A stretch of DNA of 64,000 bases from Promineifilum sp. (lineage in GTDB: Bacteria; Chloroflexota; Anaerolineae; Promineifilales; Promineifilaceae). Below are positions 8,507 through 18,690 of this stretch, piece by piece. Below the pieces are notes generated by a model. That model was given only the letters and a program-made list of their open reading frames with translations. It was not told the origin of the DNA and ran no database searches. How positions within the stretch are numbered: position 1 is the stretch's first letter; each line of letters starts with the position of its first letter. Made by a program: the position numbers and the translations under genes. Location: NCBI GenBank assembly GCA_017983515.1, contig JAGOBF010000011.1:1-64000 (forward strand), given 5' to 3'.

Positions 8507-11500
8507 CTAGGGAATGACCGTTGAATCGTAGTTCGGGCCGTCGCCGACGGCCGTTCCGTTCGAATTCTTGGGTACGCCTACCTGAACCTGACCGCTGCAC
8601 GCGCCGCCGTAGAGGTCCTCGGCGGTGAAGCTGATGTAATAGACACGGCCGTTGCCGTTACCCACGCGCTCGGCGCGCACCTGGGCGGTGCTCGTGCCCA
8701 CGCCCTGGCCGTCCGGGGCAGTATTGCCGCTACCGTTGGCATCCACTGCCTCATCCTGACGGATGCTGTCAATTGTGATGGTGACGGGATCGCCCTCGGC
8801 GTCGGTCACCCCCAGAACGTCGATAGATATGAACTTGTGGTTCGCCGGCCATAGCCTGCTGGTGCTGGCGACGGTGCCGGAGCAAACGGGCGGTTGGTTT
8901 GGCTCGCACGAGTACACGTTGACGTCGTCGACGTACCAGCCGTCGATGCCGGTGCAGCCGTCCATGCCCATGTCGTAGCGCAGGCTGATCGTGTCGCCGG
9001 ACGAAACCCCGGCCGCGCCAAGATTGACCTGCGATTGACCCCAACTGCCGCCCACCTCGCCCTCATCCGTGCCCGTGAAAGCGGGCTGCCCGGCCAGCGG
9101 GTTCGTGTTGCCCGCTCCGGCTGTCTGCAGGTTCGCATTATAGGGGTTGAAGGTGAAGGCCGCCGCGGGCACCACATTATAAGCGCCGCCGTTGACGCTC
9201 ATCTTCAGGTTGCCGCCGTCCCAACCTAGCTCGGTGGCAATGTAATGATCGAATACCAGGCGCGTCGTCGCTGTGTTGGCCGCCGGGACGGCGATGGCGC
9301 TGCTCGCCATACGCATCACGCCGGAGATGTCGCCGTTGCCGGCATTGCAATTGCCGGCGTCGAGATCGATGCCGAAGGCCGCGGCTCCCGGACGGCCGCC
9401 GGGCAGGCTGGTATCCTGCGTCCAGTTGAGGCTCGGCCAGCCGGAGTAGACGCCCTGGTTAGTCAACGTCCAGTCACCCAGACCGGACTCGAAATCATCG
9501 CTATAGATCGACCGGACGACATCCGTAGCGCAAAGGGCCGGCGGATCCTGCTCCAGCAGCGGCTCGAAACCGCACTGGGCGGCCGGGTCGGTGCGCAACT
9601 CAACCGCGTCGATCATATCGCTGACTTCGCCGCAGTCGGCGACGGTAATGATCTGGCCCGATGGCCCAGCCGGCACGGACGTGCTCAGACCTTGCAGATT
9701 CTGGCCGATCAAGTCGGTGCAGGCCGCTTCCAGCGCATCGGCGTGGTCGGCGAACTTGGTAGTCGGCGTTTGATAGACCGCCTGCGCTCGCCAGTATATG
9801 TGTGCGGCCTTCGTCAGGCCGATACCAGTGATTGTTTGGCCGTTATACGTGCCGCCGTCTACCAGCAGGGCGTAGCCGTGATTGGGCACGCCGGAGTTTG
9901 AGTGAACGCCGCCGCCGTCGGTGGCCGCGCACTGGTACTCGGCGTCGCTAACCTTGCCGGCGTCAGCCTTGCAGGTGGGGTTCCACATATCACGAATAGC
10001 CCCGCCGAAGGCCGTGGAATCTTCGCCCATCAGCCAGCGATAGGATGCCTGCGGCGAAGCGCCGGCCGCAGCGGCGAGGGTCGCGTTCACGCCAGGTAGC
10101 GCGCCTTTGATCAGATTGCCCGTCGCTTGCGAAACTTGCAGCGATGGTATGGTGATCGACGGATCGACGCCGGACATGCCGGCCGGCGGCCCCGCTGCAT
10201 TATTAGCGACTATTACCCCCGTGGCCCCGGCATCCTGCGTGTTCTTGACCTTAACGGTGAAGGGGCAGGTTCCGCGGTCGACCAGGGCAAGGTTGCCGGC
10301 CACGGCCGCGCCGTTGACCAGCGGCGTGCAGGCGTCGCTGCCGACCCCCACGCCGTCATCGCCCAGAACGACGTTACCGGTCAGACCGGCGGGTGGCACG
10401 GGCGGGCCGAATGAGGCTGAGGCGGCGGCATAGGTCCCGGCGATCGCGCCGGGGCTATTGACGATCACCACTGGCGGGGTCGCTTCGAAGGTGGAGCAAG
10501 AGTTGACCGTCCGCACCGGGGCCGGCGCGTCCGTTCCCACGCCGTTGATCATGTCGATCGTCTCGCCCCAGATGTCGGAGTAGGATTCGTTCAGCGCGCC
10601 CGGCTGCCACTGGTAGATCAAATTGCTGGTGTATTCGGTGTAGGCGTGGCCCCACTCGTGGGAAACCACGTCATCCGATGTCACGCCGTTGCAGTAGTTG
10701 GTCGTCGAGCCGTTCCAGTTGGCATTGGGGCAGGAGATGGTCGGATCGTTATTGACCGAGCGCATCTCCGCGCCGGCGGCATCGTAGGAATCGCGGCCGA
10801 AAGCATTGTTGAAGAAGCGGTAAGAGTCACCGCTATAGTTGACGATGTTCTGCTGGTCGCCGTTCAACGCGCCGGGGAAGGGATCACCCTCCTTCCAGAC
10901 CTGATTGCCGGTGTTCATCTCGTAGAGCCGTCGGAACAGGGCATTATCGACGGCCGAGACATGATTGATAATGTTCCCGGCGTGGGCATCTACGTAGACA
11001 AAGTCGCGGATGTTGCCCTGATTCGTCACCTGGACTTCGTAGACCAGGTAGTTGGCGCCGGGCACGCCCTGGAGCAGACCATCGCGGTAGACGTAGAGCG
11101 TATTGGTGGCGACACTCAGGTCGCCGGCCGACGCGCCGTCCACGGTTGCCAGCTCCGCGGTCGCGGCCACGGCGATCTCCGCCGCCGTCTCGGCGGTGAG
11201 AGATGGCGTCGTGTTAACCTTGATGCGAGGCACAAAGACGCCGTTGGCGGCCGTCAGCTGGCTGTTCTCGTTGAGGTGAACGCGCAGAATGCCAGCAAAC
11301 ACGGGCACGCCCTCATACACCTGTTGGTACGTCAGATGTTTCATCCCCAGACTGTCCGTCGCGGCATCGACCTGGACCAATTCCGTAGTGGCATCAGTAA
11401 CGCCGAAGATGCCGCCGTACTGCTGCAAAAACGTGCTCGTTTCCGCCTGGGGAGAATCGGTTTGCGTCAGGGACAAACCGGCATCGCTGGTAATCCGTAG

Positions 11501-11746
11501 AAAACCCACGACTCCCGTGGCCGGGTTCTGACTGAATACAACCTGACCGCCGGTTTCTTGCACCAGACGTTGCAGGCCGTTGCTGTCGGGTTGGGACAGT
11601 TTGGGAAGTCCGACCGCTCGGTCGGGTTCGGCTGTGGTTGGCTCCGCGCCAGAGGCCGAGGCAAAGAACAGGAGCAAGAGCAGGATAGGGATTACCATTA
11701 CGAGTGTAAATCTACCCCGAGGTAGCATTTGACGACTTCGTTTCAT
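8507..11746 (-). CDS. Secreted M4-type metallopeptidase with inserted PA domain
   Basis: About 1,079 residues, starting at the ATG at 11746 with AGGAG upstream and a signal peptide ending near ASASGA. An FTP/PepSY-like propeptide (about 60-190) precedes the catalytic domain. The zinc site is HEWGH (about 363-367), the third ligand lies in GALNESYSD (E387), and the catalytic histidine is in GGGVHSNSG (H615). This layout is M4/thermolysin-like. A protease-associated (PA) domain of about 140 residues sits between the third ligand and the catalytic histidine. After the protease come a jelly-roll domain (DDFESGLGDW, about 750-930) and a C-terminal domain with PANHKFISIDVLGVTDAEGD. It probably degrades extracellular protein or peptide as a self-processed zymogen. 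Confidence 0.85.
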   Translation of the reverse strand: MKRSRQMLPRGRFTLVMVIPILLLLLFFASASGAEPTTAEPDRAVGLPKLSQPDSNGLQRLVQETGGQVVFSQNPATGVVGFLRITSDAGLSLTQTDSPQAETSTFLQQYGGIFGVTDATTELVQVDAATDSLGMKHLTYQQVYEGVPVFAGILRVHLNENSQLTAANGVFVPRIKVNTTPSLTAETAAEIAVAATAELATVDGASAGDLSVATNTLYVYRDGLLQGVPGANYLVYEVQVTNQGNIRDFVYVDAHAGNIINHVSAVDNALFRRLYEMNTGNQVWKEGDPFPGALNGDQQNIVNYSGDSYRFFNNAFGRDSYDAAGAEMRSVNNDPTISCPNANWNGSTTNYCNGVTSDDVVSHEWGHAYTEYTSNLIYQWQPGALNESYSDIWGETIDMINGVGTDAPAPVRTVNSCSTFEATPPVVIVNSPGAIAGTYAAASASFGPPVPPAGLTGNVVLGDDGVGVGSDACTPLVNGAAVAGNLALVDRGTCPFTVKVKNTQDAGATGVIVANNAAGPPAGMSGVDPSITIPSLQVSQATGNLIKGALPGVNATLAAAAGASPQASYRWLMGEDSTAFGGAIRDMWNPTCKADAGKVSDAEYQCAATDGGGVHSNSGVPNHGYALLVDGGTYNGQTITGIGLTKAAHIYWRAQAVYQTPTTKFADHADALEAACTDLIGQNLQGLSTSVPAGPSGQIITVADCGEVSDMIDAVELRTDPAAQCGFEPLLEQDPPALCATDVVRSIYSDDFESGLGDWTLTNQGVYSGWPSLNWTQDTSLPGGRPGAAAFGIDLDAGNCNAGNGDISGVMRMASSAIAVPAANTATTRLVFDHYIATELGWDGGNLKMSVNGGAYNVVPAAAFTFNPYNANLQTAGAGNTNPLAGQPAFTGTDEGEVGGSWGQSQVNLGAAGVSSGDTISLRYDMGMDGCTGIDGWYVDDVNVYSCEPNQPPVCSGTVASTSRLWPANHKFISIDVLGVTDAEGDPVTITIDSIRQDEAVDANGSGNTAPDGQGVGTSTAQVRAERVGNGNGRVYYISFTAEDLYGGACSGQVQVGVPKNSNGTAVGDGPNYDSTVIP

Positions 11747-12144
11747 CACGTCCGGTCTCCTCTTTGTCAAACAGGAATAGCTAAACACGTCCGCTATGCA
11801 TTGTTCAGCACACAATCCATAGTGCTCACCCCCGAACAACCAGGATTTGTCGGATTCAGTTCGCTAGATACCTCCTACTGTGGAAGTTGTCGCGCACCTC
11901 CCATAAGAAAGAAACGCCAATACCATTTCGCCGGACTGCGGCAGCTTCGGAGCCACAAAATGGGAAGGTTCAACAATCGCTGCTAATATTTCACGACATC
12001 CGAACAGTATAGCACCGCCTGAAAAGTTATATACCCGGCCAAATTACGCCATTTTTTAGGGTAAATAAGACTATGCGCCGCCGTTGGCAAACCTATTCCC
12101 GGCATGTTAAGATCTCTCTGCAACAGTAGCGATACCTCGTCAAA
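11747..12144. other. Divergent intergenic region
   Basis: This gap of 398 bp separates the start of the secreted peptidase (leftward) from the YfhO-like gene (rightward). It must carry both promoters. A candidate for the rightward gene is listed separately. No coding fragment or structured RNA was recognised. Confidence 0.5.
12084..12113 (+). promoter_or_regulatory. Candidate sigma-70-type promoter for the YfhO-like gene
   Basis: TTGGCA and TAAGAT are separated by 18 bp and end about 30 nt before the ATG at 12145. Confidence 0.5.
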
Positions 12145-14238
12145 ATGACCTATGTGAAGTTTCGGTCACGCTTAGGGTTCTTTATCCTTGAATGGCTGAT
12201 TATCCTGCTGGTGGTAATCTTATTCAGTCGCATCACCTTACTGGACTTCGACCCCCGACAGCTACAACAAACGGGCGAGCACAACGAAAGCGCCACCTTG
12301 CCCATCCTGGCCGAGATCGGCCTGCGCCGCTACGGCGAGATTCCGCTGTGGAATCCCTACATGCTCACCGGCTTCCCTCATGCCGGCGACCTGATCAATC
12401 ATTTCTGGAACCCGGTCGCCACACTCCCGGTCCTGTTATGGGGCGGCATCAATGGGATGAAGGTGTCGGTCTTCCTGTCGTTGCTCGTCGCTGCCTTCGG
12501 CCAATGGTTTCTGGCCCACACCTTTGGCCTGCGCGGTATATTTCGGCTGTGGGCGGGCTTGCTGTTCGCCTTGTCCGGCGGTTTGCTATTATTGTGGCGG
12601 CTGGGATGGTATGAGCTGCTGGTGGGGGCGGCCTGGTTCCCGTGGTGCTTCGCCCTGTTGTGGCGGGCGCTCCACCGGCACGACCGCTCGTCCCTGGTCT
12701 GGACCGCGTTGTCAATCGCCCTGGTGCTGACCGCCGGCGGGGGCTATTATCCGTTTTACTTGGGAATCAGTCTGATCGTGCTGACGGTTGCCGCGCTGGC
12801 CTTCCATAAGCCGGCCGACCGCGGCGTCCACCTGCGCCGCGCCGCGGCCGTCGCCATCCTGAGTATCGGGCTGGCCGCGGTCTATCTGGTGCCACTGGTC
12901 GACGGCCTGCGCTATACGCGCCGCGACGCCCCGCCTGACGTCACCCAGGTCAACTCTCAACCCATTCCCTATGCCCTGTTCAACTACGTCGTCTCCGACG
13001 AGTCGTGGTTTCGTACCGCCGCGCTCAACCGCGCCAGCGGCTACGGCTGGTTCTACATCGGAGCGCTGCCCCTGCTGGCTCTGGCCTTCACGCCTTGGCT
13101 GTTCGGCCGCTTCGCCTGGCGACGGCGCGGCATTCTGACCCTGCTGAGCCTGCTGCTCGTGCTTCTTCTGTGGCACGCCAACCGCCACGCTCCGGTACGT
13201 TACCTGTATGAGTGGTTCCCATTCCTGTTTACCTTTCGCTTCCCCAACCGCCTGCTCATTTTCGCCACGATTCCGTTGGTAATTCTGGCGGCGATGAACA
13301 TGCAAGGGGTGCTTGTCTGGCTGCGGCGCGCGTTTCGTGGCCTCCGGTTAAACATCTTGCCCGCCGGCGAAGGGCACCACGAATTCGGCATTCGCCTCAT
13401 CGTGCTCATCAACCTGTCGGCCGCCTTGCTGCTGCTAATAGCGATGGTCAACGTCTACCGGGTCAACTACCACTTCGTGATGCACCCCAACCCGCGCCTC
13501 GTCGTGGCCGAGGAGACACTGGGCTGGCTGCGGCTGCATGACACCGGCCTCTATTACATCAACATTGGTGGCCCGGTGCCCAACTGGAGCTGGGTCGCCC
13601 ATGCCTACGAGCTGGAAATGCCGGTCTTTAACTTTCGCTACAACCGGCGCGTCCTGTCGATGGACGCCCAGTACCGGCCGGAGTCACCTTTCAATGCCCA
13701 GCCCAAGTACGTGATCCTGTCCACCGATCAACCGATGCCGGAAGGGGCCACGCTCATGACCACCATCCGGCAGATGAATGTGTGGTATCAGCCACAAGCG
13801 CTGCCCTACGCCTTCGCCGCCGACCCGACCGTACCCATCACCCGGAATAGCGTGGGCGAGTTGGCCGTCCACCTCGACGGACCGAACCGGGTCATCGTCG
13901 ATGGCGCGGCCGTTGGGCCGGGCCGGCAATTGGTGGTACTGGTCAGTGACTATCCGGGCTGGCGTCTGACCATTGACGGGCGGCCGGCGCAAGTTGTGCC
14001 CGTCAATGGTTATCTGGGCGCGGAGATGATGGCCGGCGAGCACACCTATGTGTTTGAATTTCGGCCGGTGCTGCACACGATCGGGCTGAGCATTAGCGGG
14101 ATCACCCTGTTGCTGTGCGCTATCGTGGTAGCTATGGAGGGCTGGCGAAAGAAACGAACGCATCATGAATACCAACACTCCGCACGCTCATACGATGCCG
14201 CTCACAGCACTGATGTAGCCACATCATCTCTAAAATGA
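12145..14238 (+). CDS. YfhO-like polytopic membrane protein
   Basis: A 697-residue integral membrane protein with about 11-13 hydrophobic segments. An N-terminal membrane segment is followed by a large loop with LAEIGLRRYGEIPLWNPYMLTGFPHAGD, the pattern of the YfhO/GT-C-like family in which this first periplasmic loop is conserved. The C-terminal portion (about 560-640) is a soluble beta domain followed by a last membrane segment. Family members are linked to glycosylation of lipoteichoic acid or other surface polymers, using polyprenyl-linked sugars. The ATG at 12145 has no clear Shine-Dalgarno. It stands alone between opposing genes; the acceptor is unknown. Confidence 0.75.
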   Translation: MTYVKFRSRLGFFILEWLIILLVVILFSRITLLDFDPRQLQQTGEHNESATLPILAEIGLRRYGEIPLWNPYMLTGFPHAGDLINHFWNPVATLPVLLWGGINGMKVSVFLSLLVAAFGQWFLAHTFGLRGIFRLWAGLLFALSGGLLLLWRLGWYELLVGAAWFPWCFALLWRALHRHDRSSLVWTALSIALVLTAGGGYYPFYLGISLIVLTVAALAFHKPADRGVHLRRAAAVAILSIGLAAVYLVPLVDGLRYTRRDAPPDVTQVNSQPIPYALFNYVVSDESWFRTAALNRASGYGWFYIGALPLLALAFTPWLFGRFAWRRRGILTLLSLLLVLLLWHANRHAPVRYLYEWFPFLFTFRFPNRLLIFATIPLVILAAMNMQGVLVWLRRAFRGLRLNILPAGEGHHEFGIRLIVLINLSAALLLLIAMVNVYRVNYHFVMHPNPRLVVAEETLGWLRLHDTGLYYINIGGPVPNWSWVAHAYELEMPVFNFRYNRRVLSMDAQYRPESPFNAQPKYVILSTDQPMPEGATLMTTIRQMNVWYQPQALPYAFAADPTVPITRNSVGELAVHLDGPNRVIVDGAAVGPGRQLVVLVSDYPGWRLTIDGRPAQVVPVNGYLGAEMMAGEHTYVFEFRPVLHTIGLSISGITLLLCAIVVAMEGWRKKRTHHEYQHSARSYDAAHSTDVATSSLK

Positions 14239-14251
14239 CCCGTCTGCAAGC

Positions 14252-15418
14252 TTACAACCGACCCTCCATCGACCCTGCATAGCCTGTCATCTCGATGTAC
14301 CCCTTGGCGCTGATTGGCGCGCCGTCTAATGTGCCGCCAAACGATACCGCCCCTTCCCAATAGACTGTTGACAGGTTGAGTTCCTGATCGGCCAACAGCG
14401 GTTGCCCGGCCAACTCCAGCCCGATGGACGGCACAGCGATACGCCAACCCGCCGGATACTCTCCGCCGCTGGTCGGGCTGGTCCACGTATCGGTCACCTC
14501 CAGCGACCAGTCGCCGAGCGCCAGTGGCGTCACCGTCCCGTCCGGGGCAATGTAGCTCCCGGCCGAGGCCGCCTCGCGCGTGCCGTCGGCGCGGCGAATC
14601 TCGAACAGCATCAGCGCCCCGCCGTTGTCGAGTTGCAGCGAGAACCAGTCCCAACCGATGGCTCCGCTGCTTAGGGCGCTGGTGCTCCACTCGTGGTCCT
14701 TCCAGGCCTGGCCCGTCACGGCGAACGTCTCCGCGCCGACCGCCACCGTCCCGCCCGCCTGCTGCTGCACGATGGAGTAGTAATAGGAAGCGTTGCCCGG
14801 CTCCGGCCCCTTGATACTCAGGCCGCCGTCGCCGTGGAGCACGGGCGGCAGCGTCTCGGTCAGCGTCAGATCGAGGGCGACTTCGTCCGTTCGCGCCCGC
14901 AGCCGAACCTGGCCCGGCGCGACCGCCTCGGCCGACCAATCCTCCAGCCAGACGCGATAGGGTTCGGCGGTGGCCCCGGCCAGCCCGACCGCGCCACGAC
15001 TGAAGCGCTCGGCGGCGTAGAACTGATCCGCGCCGATGTCGCTAATGGCGAAGTGGGCCAGATACACCTGATTACTACGCCAGGAAGAGGAAGAATCCAC
15101 CGCTTCCTCTCCCGGCATCAGGGCGCGGCGGAAGATGGTGAACTGGAAGCCGAACGGCCGGCCGTCGGCCGTGGTCAGGTTGCCGGTGTAATACCACCAC
15201 TCGGTCTGGTAGTCGTCGTGCGGCCCCAGGTCGCGCGGGAAGACGATGGCGTCCGGCTCGGTGGCTCGGGCGAAGCCATCGACCGCACCGGCCGGCGGCA
15301 ACGCCTGCAACGCCGCCTCCGGCAGTTTTGCGCCGTCGCCCGCCAACAACGGACGCCCGACGACGAACCCGACGACGAGCAAACCCATGACGATCAAGAC
15401 GATCCATACTCTTTTCAT
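14252..15418 (-). CDS. AttH/CrtC-like lipocalin-domain protein
   Basis: A 388-residue exported or membrane-anchored protein. The ATG at 15418 gives MKRVWIVLIVMGLLVVGFVVG, an N-terminal hydrophobic segment. The body shows the family signature PHDDYQTEWWYYTGNL and FGFQFTIFRR, shared by carotenoid 1,2-hydratase (CrtC) and AttH, with two lipocalin-like beta barrels. In AttEFGH-type clusters AttH accompanies FtsX-like permeases, and here the FtsX-like permease gene lies directly upstream on the same strand (15547-18126, 128 nt away). That context favours an AttH-like role in envelope lipid handling over carotenoid synthesis; no carotenoid gene is nearby. Confidence 0.8.
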   Translation of the reverse strand: MKRVWIVLIVMGLLVVGFVVGRPLLAGDGAKLPEAALQALPPAGAVDGFARATEPDAIVFPRDLGPHDDYQTEWWYYTGNLTTADGRPFGFQFTIFRRALMPGEEAVDSSSSWRSNQVYLAHFAISDIGADQFYAAERFSRGAVGLAGATAEPYRVWLEDWSAEAVAPGQVRLRARTDEVALDLTLTETLPPVLHGDGGLSIKGPEPGNASYYYSIVQQQAGGTVAVGAETFAVTGQAWKDHEWSTSALSSGAIGWDWFSLQLDNGGALMLFEIRRADGTREAASAGSYIAPDGTVTPLALGDWSLEVTDTWTSPTSGGEYPAGWRIAVPSIGLELAGQPLLADQELNLSTVYWEGAVSFGGTLDGAPISAKGYIEMTGYAGSMEGRL

Positions 15419-15546
15419 AAGCCCGCCAACCCTTGATGAAAACCAAAGCCGGTGAAGTTCCGCATCCGATAACCCTCTTCTTAAAATCGGCCCACCGGCC
15501 GATAAACCAACTGTTCCTCCCAACCCGGAGCATCAAAATTCGAGGA

Positions 15547-18126
15547 TTACTCTTCGCGCAGCGCGGCCGCAATCTCCATATTCCCCACCCGAATCGAGGG
15601 GTAGATACCCGCCAGCAGAGCCGCGGCCACGGCCACCAGCAGCGCCTGCAGGAAGTAAGACGGCTGCAAATCCATCTGCAGCGTCCAGCCGAACGAGCGC
15701 ACGTTGATGACGTAGACCAGTATCCAGGCCAGCGCGTAGCCGACCGGCATCGCCAGCAGCCCGGCCACGATGCCCATCAGGCCCGTTTCCAGCAGCGTCA
15801 ACACCCACAATTGCGGCCGCGTCATGCCCGTCGCCCGCAGCGTGCCCAACTCGCGCGCCCGCTCCAGTTGCAGGCTCATCAGCGCGCTCAACACGCCGAT
15901 GAAGGCCACGACGACCGCCAGCAGGCGCAAGGCTGAGGTGATGGCGAACGTCCGGTCGAATATCTCCAGCGATCCGCGCCGCAGCGCTTCGTTCGACTGC
16001 AAGAGCACGTCCCGCCGCCCGGCGAGCGACGCCTCGATGTCGGCGATGACATCATCCGCGGTCGCGCCCGGCTCCAGGATCAAGCCCACGGCCGATACCG
16101 ACGGATCGTCCCACAGCGTGAGATAGAGATCGTTGTCGATGAAAACAGTGCCCTGGTCGGACGAGTAATCGTAGAACACGGCCAGCACCGGAAACGCGCG
16201 CGGCCCGCCGGCCGTCGGCAGCGTGACCGGCGGCGGCGGGATGGGCAGATTCTCCTTCAATACCAGCGCCTCGGAGATGATGATTCCCTCGCCCGTTTCC
16301 AGCGCCGCCCAGGGGTCGGCCAAGTCGCCGCGAACCCAGGAATAGGGCCGGTTACCCCGCGATACATCGCCGTCGACAGCCACTAGTTGCACCAGGCGGC
16401 CGAAGTCGGGCAACTCGATCTGCACCGTGTGCGACGTGACGGCGCGCGCCACACCAGGCCACGTCCTGAGCCGCGCCACCACGTCGGGGTCGAGCGTGCC
16501 GGAGACGCGATTGGCTGTCACGCCCGGCGGCGAAACATAAATGTCGGCTTGCAAGGTCTGGTCGAGCCACTGGACGACTGTGCCGCGAAACGAGCCGACC
16601 ATGATCGACACGCCGACGATGACCGACACGGCCGTCATCAGCGCGGCGATGGCGACCGACGTGCGGCTCAGCGAGCGCACGATGTCGCGTGGGGCCATGC
16701 GGCCCAGCACGCCGAGCAACCGGTCGCCAATCCAGGCCGCCGGCCGCATGGCGGCGGCCGTCACCGGCGGGGCCAGCAGCGCCGCGGCGATGAGTACGGC
16801 GAACAAACCGCCGAAGGCTGTGACCAGCCCGCCGTCGCGCAGCCGCAGGAGCAGCACACCGATGCCGGTCAGCCCGGCCCAGGCCACCACCAGCCAGGGC
16901 AGCAGGCGACGGATGCGGCTCTCCAGCGTCGAGCGGCGCAGCGTGCTCTGCGGCACGGTGCGTGCGGCCTCGATGGCCGGCACGAGCGCGGCCAGAACCG
17001 ACGCACCCACCCCCACCAGCAACCCTCGCGCCAGGCTGGACGCCGGCACGGATACGTCCTGCACGTTGACCGCGAACCAGAAATCGTTGATTGTCTGCGT
17101 AATGAGGCCGACCGTACCCCGGCCGAGCAGCACGCCCAACCCCAGGCCCAACACCGAGCCCAGCAGACTGAGCAGGATGGCCTCGCCCAGGATGAGGGCG
17201 AACAGCTGGCCGCCCGTGGCCCCCAGGCAGCGCAGGATGCCGAAGAGCGGCCGCCGCTGGACGACACTGAAGGTGACGGTGTTGTAGATGAGGAACATGC
17301 CGACCACCAGAGCCAACAGGCTGAGGGCCGACAGATTGAGTTCGAAAGCGGCCGTCATCTGGCGAATGGCGTTGCCGCGCGCGGCGGCGGTCTCAATGGT
17401 AACGCCGGGCGGCAAGATGGCGGCCACAGTCGATAGCGCCGCGTCACTGTCGGCGATGAGATCGATGTGGCTCAGCTTGCCAGTCATGGCCAGCATCTCC
17501 TGCGCTGAGGCGATGTCGGTGAAGAGGATGCCCTCCAGGGCGCGCCGCGAGACGCTGTCAGCCGGTTGCAACAAGCCGGCCACCGGCACGGCCAGCGCAC
17601 GGCCGTCCACGTCGAGCGTCACCGTGTCGCCCAAGGCGACGCCGGCGGCCTCGGCCGTTTCCTGCGACAGGATAATGCTGTTCGGCGTCGCCAAAAAACC
17701 AAGGAGGCCGTTGACGTCCACGCCGGCTCCGCCGCCGGGCGGGGCAAAGTAGCTGCGAAAAGGCGGCTCGGCAAACGGATCGACGCCGATCAGACGAAAC
17801 GGCTGGTCGCCCAGGGCCGGCGCGCCGACGTAGCCCTCAACCACGGGCGCAGCCGGGGAGAAACCCGCTTCCACCCGAATACGACGGTAAACTTCCTCAT
17901 CCACACCCGCCGGGCCGCCCACAATGCGGTGCGTCGCTTTGCCGGTGACGGCATCGGTGGACAGGGAGAAGGCGCGCTGGGCTGAGCCATTAGCCAGATC
18001 GATGGAAACCATCATCGCCACGCCGATGGCGACGCCCAGGATGAATAAAATGTACTGCAAAGGCCGGCGTCGCAGGCGACGCCAGGCAAGGCGATAGAGA
18101 GGAAGGTTGTTGATAGAAGGCGTCAT
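15547..18126 (-). CDS. ABC transporter permease with two FtsX domains
   Basis: An 859-residue membrane protein. One N-terminal membrane segment (about 22-42) is followed by a large MacB-like periplasmic domain. A first FtsX block lies around 265-390, a central pair of membrane segments around 425-460, a second periplasmic domain follows, and a second FtsX block spans about 725-850 ending GNMEIAAALREE. It is the size of two fused half-permeases, like AttF plus AttG or the larger YbbP-type proteins. Such permeases extract or move lipids or lipoproteins and need an ATPase subunit. No ATPase gene lies next to it in this window. It is probably co-transcribed with the AttH-like gene downstream. Confidence 0.85.
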   Translation of the reverse strand: MTPSINNLPLYRLAWRRLRRRPLQYILFILGVAIGVAMMVSIDLANGSAQRAFSLSTDAVTGKATHRIVGGPAGVDEEVYRRIRVEAGFSPAAPVVEGYVGAPALGDQPFRLIGVDPFAEPPFRSYFAPPGGGAGVDVNGLLGFLATPNSIILSQETAEAAGVALGDTVTLDVDGRALAVPVAGLLQPADSVSRRALEGILFTDIASAQEMLAMTGKLSHIDLIADSDAALSTVAAILPPGVTIETAAARGNAIRQMTAAFELNLSALSLLALVVGMFLIYNTVTFSVVQRRPLFGILRCLGATGGQLFALILGEAILLSLLGSVLGLGLGVLLGRGTVGLITQTINDFWFAVNVQDVSVPASSLARGLLVGVGASVLAALVPAIEAARTVPQSTLRRSTLESRIRRLLPWLVVAWAGLTGIGVLLLRLRDGGLVTAFGGLFAVLIAAALLAPPVTAAAMRPAAWIGDRLLGVLGRMAPRDIVRSLSRTSVAIAALMTAVSVIVGVSIMVGSFRGTVVQWLDQTLQADIYVSPPGVTANRVSGTLDPDVVARLRTWPGVARAVTSHTVQIELPDFGRLVQLVAVDGDVSRGNRPYSWVRGDLADPWAALETGEGIIISEALVLKENLPIPPPPVTLPTAGGPRAFPVLAVFYDYSSDQGTVFIDNDLYLTLWDDPSVSAVGLILEPGATADDVIADIEASLAGRRDVLLQSNEALRRGSLEIFDRTFAITSALRLLAVVVAFIGVLSALMSLQLERARELGTLRATGMTRPQLWVLTLLETGLMGIVAGLLAMPVGYALAWILVYVINVRSFGWTLQMDLQPSYFLQALLVAVAAALLAGIYPSIRVGNMEIAAALREE

Positions 18127-18191
18127 AGGTGCGCTGCCAGTGCGGAGAGGCTAAGACATTCGGGGAGAAATCGGTGATATTTCACCAGCCT

Positions 18192-18530
18192 CTAATCACT
18201 TTGGAGCGCCGCCAGCCCTTCCTGCAAGGTGTCGTAGTCGTCGAAAAATTCCAGGAAGCCGGTCACCATCATGACGTCCTTGATGTTCTCGGTCAGGCCG
18301 ACGAGGGCGACGCGACCGTCGTGGGCCGTCATCTGCCGATATAGCATCAGCAGGGCGCGCAGTCCGGCGCTGGATATATAACCCACGCCGCTCATGTCGA
18401 GTAACGCTTTGCCGTCCGGCTCCGGCAGAGTGAGAAGTTTTTCCTGCACGAGCGGCGCCGTCCGGCTGTCCAATTCGCCGAACAACGTCGCCACCGTCAC
18501 GCCGTCCATCTGTTCAAGTTCAACGTTCAT
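18192..18530 (-). CDS. STAS-domain anti-sigma factor antagonist
   Basis: A 112-residue single-domain protein of the SpoIIAA/RsbV family. The conserved phosphorylation segment reads DMSGVGYISSAGLRALL, with S54 at the position phosphorylated in SpoIIAA. Such proteins bind and are phosphorylated by anti-sigma kinases, releasing a sigma factor or partner output. No kinase (RsbW/SpoIIAB type) or PP2C phosphatase lies beside it, so its partner must be elsewhere. It is upstream of the FtsX permease on the same strand with a gap of about 65 nt and may be co-transcribed. Confidence 0.85.
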   Translation of the reverse strand: MNVELEQMDGVTVATLFGELDSRTAPLVQEKLLTLPEPDGKALLDMSGVGYISSAGLRALLMLYRQMTAHDGRVALVGLTENIKDVMMVTGFLEFFDDYDTLQEGLAALQSD

Positions 18531-18690
18531 TTGTATTAATCTGTATACGTTAGCTTCGCTTCGGCAAGCGCGGAAACGATTCCCTTATCTTGCGGCATTC
18601 GAAAACCAATCGTCACCGTCGGCCGATTTTTGCCTGGTCGATTTTGCAAATCATTGAGTGTCATCGAGCACGCTTTCACGGCTAACCACG

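Noticed and set aside
14252..15418. Carotenoid hydratase CrtC
   Set aside because: The fold signature is shared, but the neighbour is an FtsX permease and no carotenoid genes are near, so AttH-like is preferred.
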